A stretch of DNA of 64,000 bases. Origin: Camarhynchus parvulus (Eukaryota; Chordata; Aves; Passeriformes; Thraupidae). Positions 34,554 to 46,612 of this stretch are shown here, piece after piece; within the stretch, counting starts at the first letter, position 1; every line of letters begins with the position of its first letter. Where the stretch lies: assembly GCF_901933205.1 (NCBI RefSeq), contig NC_044600.1, positions 1,178,001 to 1,242,000 on the forward strand. Reading direction: 5' to 3'. The position numbers and the translations under genes are program-made. The notes below the pieces were generated by a model. The model made no database searches. It worked only from the letters and a program-made list of their open reading frames with translations, and was not told the DNA's origin.

Positions 34554-36995
34554 TGCCAGCGATGGGGAAGACAAAGAAGCTCTGAATTTTCTCAGCTTGA
34601 TTGAAGTGCTGGCTCTGATCTGGGAAGGGGCTTTTTGGGGTCTGCCGCCACCCACGCTGCTCCCAGGTGCAGAGCTGCACTTGCAGGAGCAGTGCCCTGA
34701 CTTTGCTGCTGCAGGAGCTGGGAAAGCATCAACAATCTGCCAAGGACTCCCAGGAACCACCCCTGACAGCCCTGTGTGGGAAACACCAAGGTTGTGACAA
34801 ATTACTCAAGGGTAACATCTCCATTTCCTGCCCCACATTTCCACAGTTTGCTGATATTCTGCAGCTGCAGAAAGCGATGGTGACTTTCTCCTTTAACTTT
34901 GAAATATTCAAATAGTGGCTGGTAATTTTATTTTTCAAAATTTCAATACATAAGCATTAATCTCAAGGACTGAATAAAAGGATTCAGGTAACCTCAGAAT
35001 GCAGATAGCTCAGCAGTAACTAATTTGCTATCTTTGATACACCAGAGGTGAACAGATTAAGCAAGCTAGTTTGCTATCTACTAGATAAGAGAGGAATGTA
35101 TTATCATTTTCTCTGATTAGTATCTTGTGCAGGTAATTATACTTCTCCTTTGCACATAATTAAAGTGAAGGTTGATTTCCATTCATTCTTCACAGTGGTA
35201 AAATTATCAAGTTACTTCTCAACTAATTATTTTCTGTAGTATAGCCCTGTTTCAGATCGCTGTCACATTCCATTTAGCAAACACAATAGCTCTGAATAAG
35301 ACTTATCACAGTCTGGGACTTTTATGCTATTAATTTGTAGGGGAAAAAATCTTTAGATGGATGCTATCCAAGCTGAAAATGAATTTCACTCTAACACATC
35401 CTATTGCTGTGTTGGTTTTTTGGGGTTTTGTCTTTTTTTTTTTTTCTCATATCTAGCATAGAATCTTTTGTCTTTTTACAATATCTATCTTTTGTTGGTC
35501 TGATTTGTCCTTAACTTGTTCAAGTTCACAACAATTTTCTGGCTAAGATTCAGTGAATGAATTAATGCTAAACTTTTTTTTTCTGATGATATCAATTGCA
35601 GATGAGCCACACCTTGTTTTAAGGCTCTCAGGATGCTAAATATGGAGTGATCTGTGTTGGCTGAGATAATTTTTTTTTGAGATACAGGCAGAAACAGTAC
35701 CATCATTGTGATTTGTGGTCAAATAGTCATGCAGAATAAATGGGAAAGAAATCCCTACATTATCAACACATGCAATTGTTGGTTGAAACCACTTTTTAGG
35801 ACAACAATTTCTTTTATTTTTTGCTTCCTGCCAGAAGCACTTAAAGGACTCTGATTGAAACTGCTGTCATTTGCAGAAGGAAAATTTAGCTCCTGCTATT
35901 ATTTTCCATCTTTCCATTTACCATCCTCTTGAAACAGCCCTAAATTACATGGTCTAGCCCAGTCCTGATTCTTAGGTTTTCTGTCACCCTACTTCGATGG
36001 TTTTCCCTTTTCTAACGGTAAGAACAAAACATAATTACTGCTCCCATTTTGCAGGTGCCAAATTTAGAGCCATCCTTCAGCTGCTACCACTTGTGATTTT
36101 TCTTCTCCTGTTCCCTGTCCTGCTTGGCCATTGTGGTTCTTTGTTGTGCTTCAAAAGCACAAGTTCTTCACATTATTTTTTTCTGGTTAAATGGAGTTCT
36201 TCTCTGCCAATTGGATCAATTTGATTCTATTACAGACCATTCAGAGCTGGATTCTCACCTCTTATCCTGGAGCAACTCCACAGAAAATGATCTTTTTCTT
36301 TACTTCCCTTAGCAAAAATTGGAGTAGAAACTTCCTGTTCTTTTAATCCCCTTTATTCCTCTCCTTTCCTTTCACAGCTGAGATGCAGCATTTGTCTGCA
36401 CACTCCTTTATCTGAGCAGGACAGTAACAAATGCCAGCCCTGCCCCTGCACTGCTCTGTCCCCTCAGTCACACCAGGGAATTTGGGATTTTCACATGACC
36501 CTGCTCAGTCTCTGCCCAGTCCTGGCCACTGCACTCATCTGCCATTGCTGCCAATTATTTTTAATTATTTTTAATTCTCCTTTTTTTCGCTCTGTGTTAT
36601 GATAATTGGATTTATTGTCTCAGAGATCTGACTCCCTTTGCTCCCCTGTCTCCTGTGGCTTTTTGAGTCTCTTTTCCTCACACACCAGGCAAGGTTCCTC
36701 GAACAGCCCTGAGGTGCAGCCTGCCTCTGCTCCTGTTCCAGCTGGAAAACTGGGGAGTTTGCAAATTACAGAGCAAACCAACCCCCCCTCCCTATCACCC
36801 CCTAATTTATGACTCACTGATGATAAAAACAAGAACTGAAAAGCAGGTACACCCCTCAATAACCCTTTTCTGCCCCAGTAAATTCAATGCCAAGACCATT
36901 GCTGGACAGGCAGCATGGAGGAATTCAGGCAGGTTATCAGCACCAGCAACAGCCACCTCCCAACCCCATGTGGGCATTGCGCTTCAGTCCCTATT
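34554..36995. other. Unique sequence, no gene recognised
   Basis: Contains a duplicated word (taatttgctatct at about 35020, tagtttgctatct at about 35067) and a T-rich run at about 35431-35446. A 21-base stretch at 36764-36784 recurs exactly at 38648-38668 (see that entry). No gene is recognised. Confidence 0.55.
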
Positions 36996-37270
36996 TAAAA
37001 TAAAATAAAATAAAATAAAATAAAATATAAAAAATATAAAATATAAAATAAAATATAATAGAAAATAAATAAAATAAAATATAAAAAAATAAAATATAAA
37101 AAAAAAATAAATAAAAAAAATAAAAAAAATAAATATAAATAAAAAAAATAAATAAAATAAAATATAAAATAAAAAATAAAATAAAATATAAAATAAAATA
37201 AAATATAAAATAAAAAATAAAATAAAAAAATAAAAATAAAGATAAAATAAATAAAAAAAAAATATAAAAT
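36996..37270. repeat. A-rich (TAAAA)n / (ATAAAATA)n array
   Basis: About 275 bases made of taaaa, tataaaa and aaataaa words with no C and almost no G (one G near 37240). It begins as clean taaaa pentamers and becomes irregular. The minus-strand Phe/Tyr/Leu/Ile-rich frames of 116 to 134 codons are artefacts. Confidence 0.95.
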
Positions 37271-38499
37271 TCAAATGCAATACAAGGAGCAGAGCTCTGT
37301 CCCCATGGCTGCAGGCACTGACCCAGCAGAGCACTTGAGCACACCCAGAGCCTGATTGATTTCAGTGGAACTATTATATGCTCAAAGTTCCTCAAGGATT
37401 GGAGTGTTTTGATGGATTAAAGCCACAATCCCCTGATGCTGATAAACCTGGCCAGTGCCTGTACAGTTCCTCAGACAGGGTTTTCAGAAGATATGATTGT
37501 TCACTGGCACATGGATTGTGATCACCAGTTTGATCACACAGCTGACATTCAACTACCCAAAAATAACTTTTCTGTTCTGGAGGTAAAGCCTAGCAGTAAA
37601 AAAAAAAACCAAAAACCAAGATAAAAACCCCCGAAAACCCCAAACCAACAAAACCTCCTCCACTCCTGCTATCCCTTACCTAAGCCAGCCAAAGGAAGTT
37701 TTGACCTCTTCAAACTCAGCAAGTTCATTTTACAGAAATTAAAGAAATGGACTAGCTTCCTACTTAGAAAATGTTCAATTAAGAACTGCATTTCAGAATA
37801 TGTTTTTGTACCTGGCATTTTAAATGGCTTTTATTCATGCCTGAGCTAGTCCTTTGTTTGCTTTTTCCTTAGGGGTACTGCACATGTGTCTGATTTTGTT
37901 CTACAAGAAATAATTGTGAGTACAGGAGAGTGAAGTGAGAAAATATATTCTATCATTTTCACACCTGAAAGCTAATGAATGCCATCTTTTTTTTGTTTTT
38001 TTTTTTTTTTTTTTTGAATCTAAATATAGATTTAAGAGATACCTCTCTCCAAAGAATTCTGTCCGCGGCTATTGAAACTCCGAGTCATTCAAGTTCACAG
38101 ATGGAAATGCCCCAAGGCGGAGGGGAGCAGAGCTCAGAGGCTCAGCAGCTGTGCAGGACAGCAATTTCAGCCCAGAGGGGCAGCCCAGGGTGGGCACTGG
38201 GGCTGCCCCTGCTGGGAACTGAGCCACAAGGTCACTGCAGGGACACTGACCCTGCCTTGGGATTGCAGCTTTTCTATTTTTCATGTATTGATCATCCTGC
38301 AGTTCCTTAGTGTAACTCTGAACTCCATGTACAGTGGGAGCTGCTGCTCTCCCATGCTGGGCAGACACAACAATTCCTCTGCAGGCTGGGAACCAAGGAC
38401 ACCTCACTGCCTCAGGGCCCAGAAATGCAAACAAAAGTGAGTTTGGGGGGAGCAAACTTGGGGTAGATAACTTCATTACCTGAAGCTGTAACTGGAAAG
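37271..38499. other. Unique sequence with homopolymer runs, no gene recognised
   Basis: An A/C-rich tract (aaaccaaaaacc...ccccaaacc) lies at 37599-37660 and a poly-T run of about 30 bases at 37987-38016. Frames after 38060 reach 135 codons on the minus strand without domains. Confidence 0.6.
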
Positions 38500-38750
38500 T
38501 TAACCTCCATATACAAATGGACCAAACTTATAAAAATATGAAAACCTGTGACCCATCATCCATTTTGGGTGCAGCCCCTGGTGGGCTTTGTCTGCCCAAA
38601 ATGTACCTGAAGGCTCTTTAATAAATAGAACTGCTTTTTATTCTCTTAATTACAGAGCAAACCAACCCACCCTGCCTAATCACCTAATTCTCTTAATTCT
38701 GGCCTCTGTTTTTAGGCAGCCCCTGGGACAAAGTGCCCCCCTCACCCCTG
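38500..38750 (+). mobile_element. Putative LTR fragment interrupted by a short insertion
   Basis: Features in LTR-like order: a TATA-like word (acttataaaaatatg, about 38527), ccattttgggtgcagcccct, an AATAAA signal at about 38621, then ttttattctcttaatt and ctctgtttttaggcagcc. The resemblance to songbird LTR 3' regions is from memory. Ends and target-site duplication were not found, so boundaries are approximate. Confidence 0.4.
38640..38698. other. 35-nt insertion flanked by 12-bp direct repeats
   Basis: The word attctcttaatt occurs at 38640-38651 and 38687-38698. The 35 bases between them begin acagagcaaaccaaccca. The 21 bases at 38648-38668 are identical to 36764-36784, and similarity continues imperfectly for about 20 more bases. 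This looks like a short copied segment inserted with duplication of its target. Confidence 0.75.
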
Positions 38751-41700
38751 CCATGCTCTGAACACTGCAAAGGGCAGAGCCCAGACGAGCACTGCAAGAA
38801 TTCTGCTGCTGCTGTACCAACTCCTGACAAATCCCACCATCTGAAGGTGCTCAGTCCATTTCTGCTGCTGGCAGGGATGATTTCACACACACAGGGATGG
38901 GCCTGCCTTGTCCCACTCTTCACCAGTGTAATCTGAAAATGGCACCAACTGCAGAGCAGTTGCACAGAAATTGTCCTCCAGAAATTGGTATGCTGAGTAA
39001 AACAACAGGAGGAAAAAATGCTCATTTTTGGTAAAAAAAAAACCACCCCAAAAGTCTTTGTCTGCTTGAAACATTAATCTGTATGTGTCAACATTTAATA
39101 TACTCCATTTAGCTATTTATTTATCCTCTATTATACAGACACAGGGCAGGAGGAAAATACTGAAATTTCTGAAGTGATTTGTGAGAATTTCCAACAACTG
39201 GGCATGGAATGAAATCACTCCTATTCATCCTGTAAATTTGCATACTTTCAGGTAGAAGAGCAATTGTTTCCATCAAATAAAGGAAAAAAAGGATGAAGAA
39301 AGCCAAGCAGTGATAATAGCCAGTTCTCCTTCAGAGCTTTTCATCTGCAGATACGAGCCCAGGACTTGGCAGATATGGCCTGTGACCACTTGTGTGGAAA
39401 AATTCTAAACCACAGGGCAGATTTCTGCAGCAAATCTGAGCAGGATGTTTGCCACTGCTCCAAACACTGTTCTGCAGCTCTTCTGGAACTGAAAACCCAG
39501 CAGCTGATGTGGAGCCCTTATTTCTCCTTCCTGAAACCTCAGCAGCTGTGAAGCTCTCCCCTCCTCCTTGGGGTATTCAGCGCAGTGTGAGACAAAGTCA
39601 GAGCTGCAGATCTGCAGCCCTGGGGCCCATGCCAGGCCCCCACTGTGGGTGTGCAGCATTCAGCAGCACCTTGGGACTGTCAATCCTCTGCTTTGCAAAT
39701 CCTAAATTCATTAAAGCTTGAAAGGAATAAAAAATTCTATCACGCAAATAAAGCCTGGAGCATCAGCCCTGAAGTCCTTGAGCTGTGCCTAAAGATCCAG
39801 CTACAGCCTGAGCTCCTCCCAAGCCCATTCCAACACCAGGTTCACAGCACCTTTAGCCACCATCACATGCTGGAATTGTACAGAAACACCTCTCTCTTGT
39901 CTATTTTCAGTTAATCCAGCACTTTCAGGATTTGGCATCAAACCCAACCCAGCCACATTTCCTGCCCAAACTCCTGCCCTGTGCTAAGCCTGCTCTGTGC
40001 AGTGAATTCTGCAGATTCTGCTTGGCAGCAAAGCATCAAAGCCTGCACTGACACTGCTGTGAAACTTTAACATCTGCATCCAGAAGGATGTCACAACAAA
40101 CCTCAGGGAAAAATGGTATTTCCTCCTAAATCTTAACATTAATCATTTAATCATTTGGCTGAACCTCATTGAAGAGGAATCCTAGAAAATCCAGGCTTTA
40201 ACACTCATCTTCCCTGAGGTTATCACTTACACCAGCCCATGCAAATTCACCCAAAGCAAACTCAAAATGCTTTTGGTTTGTTTTTTTTTTTTTTTTCCCC
40301 AGAATTACCCCGTAATTCATCCTCCATCACTGTGCCAGGGAATCCAAACACAAAAACTCCTCTCACCTGACCTGAGCCCTCATCCCACACTGCACCGAGT
40401 GTGAGGAGTAAACCCTGCTCAGAAATTTCTGTTTTCCAGACCTGACTGAACCCAACACTTTCCCCCATCTGAGTGCAGATTTCTCCCCGATGAAAACCAA
40501 GCATTATCTATTCTCTTGTACTTCTATTTATTCTAGAAAACCAGCAGTACTGCAGCAATAAACCTGACCCACAAGCACACCTCCTCCCTGTCCCTAACCC
40601 TGTCCCTGGCCTGAAGGACAGCCAGGGCAGCAGGAACAGAGGAAAAACCAACATTGCTGACAGCGCCACATGTCCTGCAGCCCCAGAGCACCCAGAGAGC
40701 AGCCCTGAGCCCAGCTCAGAAATGTCTGAGCCCTGAGCAGGACCCCAGCTCCCCTGCCCACATCAGGAGCAGCTGCTCTCAGTGCCTCCAGCACTCCCCT
40801 GCAGCTCAGGTGAGTGCAGGCTCACTGTGCATTTCCCTGCCCTGGAGAATATAAAGGTAAATTTGGCTCAGAAGTGTTTGATGATTCCCCAGCCTTGCAG
40901 CTGAGGGACCCTTCCTTAGCCAAACACACAACACCAGGCACCCATTCCTGATAAGGCTGGCAGCCCCTGCTTCTCTGAGCCTCCAAAACTGCAGTCATGA
41001 ACTCAGACAATACAGGTGTGCTTCCCACAGCCCATTCTTGGTCAATTCTAGGTGCCCAGTAGCAATTTTCTAATTAATGTGACTTCCTGTCCCAGCAGAA
41101 AGCCCAGGACCTACATGCTTCCTTCGACCCTAAACCTGCACCCTAATCCCAACCTTTATTCAATTTGTCAAGGATATCTGTGTGACCAAGGCAGAGAACA
41201 CATTAGTCATTCCTTCTGTGTGACAAAAGACCTAGAAACCTCCTGGAAATCATATCTGCTTCTGTGCCTACAGGAAAAACAAGCATCAGGCTTTTCTCAC
41301 CGCTAACACTTCTAGGTTTCCATACAGAAAGTGGAATTAGAATCAATTCCAGCACCACTCCCTTCCAGACACCAATGTCACTCCTCACCCTTTATTCCCA
41401 GGTGAGCTGTTTTCGTGGCCTTTGCGGCACCTGTGGAACCACTGCCTGCATGGGAAGTGATGTCCCCCAGCACTGCAGTCATTCCTGCTCCTGCTCCTTC
41501 ACCTTCTGGAACTCGGCTTTGATCCAGCCCCTCCTGTGCCCCAGCACTGCTGTACCTGCATGTGAGACATCAGTCCTGGGCTAACTGCTCATCCCTGACT
41601 TCTGGACAAAACACAAAGGCAGTAAAAGAAATCTAGAAATGTATAAAACCACCTTTACCCGACTCTATCTGTACCCTTTCCCTGGTTATGAGTTATTTCA

Positions 41701-42471
41701 ACCAGCACTGAGCCCAAGCCCTCAGCCCTTGCAGGCACAGGGCCCACCCTGGAACTGGAGCCCACACAGAACAGATTTGATAATTTAATGTCTGCATCTC
41801 CTCCAAAGCACAAACCCCAGACTTCACCAAATACTTAATCACAGCAAGAACTTCCACTGAAGCAGCACCTGTTACAAATCCCTGCCAATGCCTGCACTCA
41901 TCCCACTCCCCTCTGCTGTGCAGTGACGAGCTAAATATACAAACCTGGGCTCCCACTCCAGGCTGGCACCTCGCTCTGCTGCAGGCACAGGGGCTGAGGG
42001 ACCTGCAGCAGAGTCACTCATTCCCACCCTCCCCTGACACACAGCTCTGCCCAGATCCCAGATTTGCACAGACACCAGCTCCTGTTCCAGGCACAGCCCT
42101 GCCTCTGTGTGTGTGTGAATCCAGCCACGAGAACCCATGGATATATAATAATACACTGAATTTCCATGGGGGTTTTCCCCTCGTTCCTTTGTCACTGCAT
42201 GGCCACACCCATAAGAAAGGTTCTGTGGGTCAAGCAGACTGGGATGTGAGATAAAATCCTGATAAAATCCAGTGGTTTCTGTGGACACAGCAGTGTGAGG
42301 AGGGGCTGAGTGCCTGCTGGGGATGAGTTTTACAGCAGTGGCACTGCTCTGGCAGGAACAGCAGCCGTGCCTTGGGCTGCTCCTCTGCAGGGCCTGGAGG
42401 TGCCTCAGGTTGGGCTGCTTCTCCTGCTGGGGACAGGGACTGCTCCAGTTTTGTAATGGAAGATTCCTGGC
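38751..42471. other. Unique sequence, no gene recognised
   Basis: Several long-ish open frames occur, the longest about 201 codons on the minus strand (41872-42477). That frame opens with GTG rather than ATG, has no recognisable domain and crosses the LTR edge. A poly-T run lies at about 40281-40296. Confidence 0.5.
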
Positions 42472-42875
42472 TGTCACTGTGATATTTTCTGAAAAATCCC
42501 TTCTTCAGGAATGTTTCTCCTGGCAAGAGGAGAAGCCTCAGCTTCTCCCTGGTTTTTTTTGCTCTGGAATGTGATCTGGAGAACTGTTTACCCAGCATGT
42601 GAATTGTTTTAATTTAATGACCAATCCCAGTGCAGCTGTGTCAGGACTCTGGTTGGTCATGGGTTTTTATTATCCATTCCTGTCTAGCCTTCTGTCTGTA
42701 TCCTTTCTCTATTCTTTAGTATAGTTTTATTATATAATTTCATATAATATAATTTCATATGATATAATTTCATATCATATCATAATCATATCATATTACA
42801 ATAAATCAGCCTTCTAAGGACTTGGAGTCAAATTCTCATCTTTCACCTCGGCCTGAAAACCCTCACAACACCACA
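42472..42875 (+). mobile_element. Family-B solo LTR, unexpanded copy
   Basis: The element runs from tgtcactgtgatattttctg to caacaccaca, 404 bases with TG...CA termini. Flanks cctggc (42466-42471) and cctgcc (42876-42881) match at five of six bases, supporting a 6-bp target-site duplication. It has a ttagtatagttttattat promoter-like segment, a short irregular AT run with tatcata words, and an aataaatcagccttct polyadenylation region. Shared words with family A (ttagtatagtttta, aataaatcagccttct, tggagtca) show that the two families are related. Confidence 0.87.
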
Positions 42876-44124
42876 CCTGCCCTTTCCCAGTGAAAGGAAA
42901 AGCAGGAAAACCAGTGCCTCATCATCTCTTGGTCATTTTTCATCCTAGGCAGGTAAACACAGAGGTGTTGGAACAATCCCCCTGTCACCCTGTGACTTTT
43001 TCATGTTTTCTGCTCCCCTGTGCTACAAGAGTTTTATGGCCAAGGGTTCTGGGGGCAGCAGTGTGAGTGCCCATCCATTCCTTGGCACAGACAGCTCAGC
43101 CAGACCCCACAGTTACAGCACTCTCCTGTGCTCCCGAATACATTAAATACTCCTCCCATTGAGCTCTGGGGGCTGCTGCTCGTTACTCTGATGGAGGATC
43201 TATTACCCATTATAGATGAGGCATTTCTTAAATAATCCTGCATCTTGTATGTAATAGCAGGCATGTAAACCTGAGCAGAAACACAGAATACCAAATAATC
43301 AATGGAACACTCTCACTGAACTGCTCTGCAAACAGTTTATCCACCAGATCAAATAAAAACTATTAATTGAGCAAGTTTGAACAAACACATCCATAACAGT
43401 CCTGATCTCCTCAGACAATCTGCAAACAGTTTAAATGAGCTCAGTCACACGAGTTCCCCCTCACAAAACCTTCCTCTCTGCACCTGCCTGCTGACAGACC
43501 TGTCCCACCTGTGGCTGAAGCACCCACGGGGTGTGGGAATGGCAGAGAGTGAGATGGAGCTGCTGTGGGGGTCACAGAGGAACCTTGTGAGAGGAGAGAC
43601 ACCCTGGGCCATGTGGGACCTGCCACCCTCCTGGTGTCACCTGCCACCCTGGGGACTCAGGGGTTCACCCCACACCCAGACAAGCCCAAGCAGCTTGTGG
43701 GGCTTTTGCCTTGGGATTTTCTGCAAGTTATTTGCTATCGTTACCCACCTACAAGAAGAGCAAGAATGGAAGCAAACCCACGGAAAGCACTAAACAACAA
43801 ATCACCAGCAAGCCCATGGACTCAGGGGCCCACCAAGCACAGTCAGACCAGCTTTGCCATTCCTTCTTCAATATCATCAACATCAATAAATATCAATATC
43901 AATATCATCAATGTAATAAATATCAATATCAGTTTCGAGCAATGTCAGGTCACTCCCCACACCAGCAGCCAAAGTCTTGTAGGAAACAGGAGCATTTCCC
44001 TGCACCCACCAAGGAAGCAATCAGCCAGAATACCCCACTGCTGCTGTTCCTGTGCAGGGCCAGGAGCATTTCTGCTCTGCCTCACCCTCAGCAATGCAGA
44101 ATGCTCAGCCTAACTGTGTAACAT
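42876..44124. other. Unique sequence with one AT duplication, no gene recognised
   Basis: A 31-base unit (beginning atatcatcaa, with taaatatcaatatca) is duplicated at 43872 and 43903. A + strand frame of 182 codons at 43565-44113 passes through it and shows no domain. Confidence 0.5.
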
Positions 44125-44755
44125 AGTGTGCATAGAGCACTGGAAATGCAGTGTGCACAGAGTAGCACTGGAAATGCAGTGTGCACAGAATAACAACACT
44201 GGAAATACAGTGTGCACAGAGCAACACTGGAAATGCAGTGTGCACAGAACACTGTAAATACAGTGTGCACAGAGCAGCACTGGAAATACAGTGTGCACAG
44301 AACACTGTAAATACAGTGTGCACAGAGCAGCACTGGAAATGCAGTGTGCACAGAACACTGGAAATACAGTGTGCACAGAGCAGCACTGGAAATACAGTGT
44401 GCACAGAGCAGCACTGGAAATACAGTGTACATAGAACAACACTGGAAATACAGTGTGCACAGAACAACAATACTGAAAATACAGTGTGCACAGAGCAGCA
44501 CTGGAAATACAGTGTGCACAGAACAACACTGGAAATACAGTGTGCACAGAGCACTGTAAATACAGTGTGCACAGAGCACACTGGAAATACAGTGTGCACA
44601 GAGCAGCACTGGAAATACAGTGTGCACAGAGCACTGGAAATAAAGTGTACATAGAACAACACTGGAAATACAGTGTACACAGAAGAACAATACTGAAAAT
44701 AGAGTGTGCACAGAGCAGCACTGGAAATGCAGCGTACACAGAACAACACTGACAT
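44125..44755. repeat. Minisatellite with ggaaatacagtgtgcacaga core
   Basis: Over 20 units share ggaaatacagtgtgcacaga, followed by gcagcact, acaacact, acact or gcact. The period therefore varies between about 22 and 31 bases. Most units contain the palindrome TGTGCACA. Open frames of more than 200 codons occur in all three minus-strand frames (Cys/Phe/His-rich) and are artefacts of a unit with few stop words. Confidence 0.95.
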
Positions 44756-46314
44756 TGCTGTCCAGCAGTTCAGGTTAGGCATGACTGTCAAATTATCAGT
44801 TAACAGCAGAGCTTTTAATTTCTTTTTTTATTACCACAAACATTAATTATTATTGCCATGTTTTGCAAGCTGTCACATCCTTCCTGTTGCAAAATAGGTT
44901 TGTGCTTCTCCTTTCAAGAGGCAGGGCTTCTGCAGTAAGTTCATTTGTTTGAAGACACCGGGAAGGGAGTTTGCGAAATATCTCTGGGTTCTGTGTCATT
45001 TCAGAAATTAATTAACCACTTGATCTCTTAAAGCTCCTGAAAGCTGCTGGAGAGCTCCCTAACTTGTCAGGATTCACACGCTAAACACACAGGAGTAAAG
45101 TTGAGCAGCGTGCAGAAGTGAGGGCTCAGAACTGAGAGCAGGTGGGAGTCAGTGGCAGATATCTCAGTCATTCCTTCAGACTAGCTCTGAAAAACATTTT
45201 TAAAGATTAACAGGGCTGTGAGATTTTCAAATTAAACTTGTTGTGTACAGCACCGAAGGATGCAAAGCACATCTCATTCAAGAGATCTATCACCCATGGA
45301 ATCAGCATTCAGCTCACACATCACCAGAGTGAAACATTGCAGTTTGCTCACTCCAGGTCTAACTTATTTTCAAAATATTCAGCTGTTTTTGTTTTTTTCT
45401 TACAATTTTTACCTCTGTGGAGGGTTGGCTAATAAATGAACAGCTTGGGTAGAATGATGCAAAGCAGATGAGGAAAATATGGAATTGATTTGGCAAGCAA
45501 AGAAAACCTTAAAATCAAGGTAAGGCAAAGAATTAAAAAAAAAAAAATGATAAAAAAGAGTTAAAAGAGGACCAGCATGTTCCTGAGTGCTATAATTGGT
45601 TGAATGTTTTTGAACAAAAAAATCCTTTTGTAACAGAAGATTTTCTTTCACAGAAAGCAACAACTTTGGCAAAACAAATTGTAAAGCTGAAAATATGATT
45701 TGCAGAAAATGGAGCTTTCCATGTTTTCTGTGAATGGCTTGCATCTCTTGCTAGATGGAAAGCAGTAAATAAGATGAGGCTATGCTTTTCCTTATTTTTG
45801 AATTTCTTGCAGTTTGCTGACTAAAAAAAAGCGAGTATGAGAAAGCAGCAGGAAAAAGTTTTGTACTTGCACGCGGCATTCCAGCAGATAGAAAAGAAGC
45901 AATAAAAAATGAGAGAAGTTTTCCCCCTTCCCTCAACCTTCCCCTGTCCTTTTTAATTTGCACAGAGGAAAAAAGTTAGCTCTGCAGAGAAATTTCAGCG
46001 ATGGTCTCTCTGCAAATCCCCGGGGGAGAATTCTCATTGCTGCTCAGCTCTGGTGAGAGTTATTCTTGTCCCTGGAGATAAGCACACCTCGTGCCTGCCA
46101 CGCTGCCTCGCAGATCCTTTAGTATGACAGATGCTTAAGTCAGTGATTTTATAGCCCCATTTACTTCATTGGCATTTTCAAGTACTGAACTCCAGGGCCA
46201 AACATCAATTTTCACTTATTTATCAATAATTGAGATTACACACAGGAGGCTTTTCCCTGAGCCTCCCTCCCTCCCAGGCGGGCAGGAGGGAGCTGAGCCT
46301 CCTCTGCTGCCCCT
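44756..46314. other. Unique AT-rich sequence, no gene recognised
   Basis: Non-repetitive, AT-rich, with A-runs near 45534-45547. No frame with a recognisable domain. Confidence 0.55.
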
Positions 46315-46612
46315 GCCAGTTCCCTGCAACTCACGGCCCCATCACTGTGGGGATGCACAAATTCCCTGCTCCATAATTGTGAGAATGCACAAATTCCCTG
46401 CAACTCATGGCCCCATAACTGTGGAGAATGCACAAACTCCCTGCAACTCACGCCCCCATAATTGTGGGAATGCACAAAAAAATTCCCTGCAACTCACAGC
46501 CCCGTAACTTTAGGAATGCACAAATTCCCTGTCCCATAATTGTGGGAATGTACAAATTCCCTGCACATCACTGGGAGAATGCACAAATTCCCTGCAACTC
46601 ACTGCCCCATCA
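46315..46612. repeat. Degenerate ~42-bp minisatellite, about seven units
   Basis: The unit has the order attccctgcaactca, c-rich word gccccat, aactgtgggaatgcacaa. Full units of about 41-44 bases are interspersed with shortened ones that lack the gcaactcacgg segment (for example near 46370 and 46535). Divergence is moderate. Confidence 0.88.

Noticed and set aside
41872..42477. 201-codon minus-strand open frame, the longest outside repeats
   Set aside because: It starts at GTG, crosses into the edge of an LTR and shows no recognisable family. Length alone is not convincing in 64 kb of GC-moderate DNA.
44088..44791. Cys/Phe/His-rich frames above 200 codons in three minus-strand frames
   Set aside because: Produced by the minisatellite unit; simultaneous opening of three frames argues against coding.
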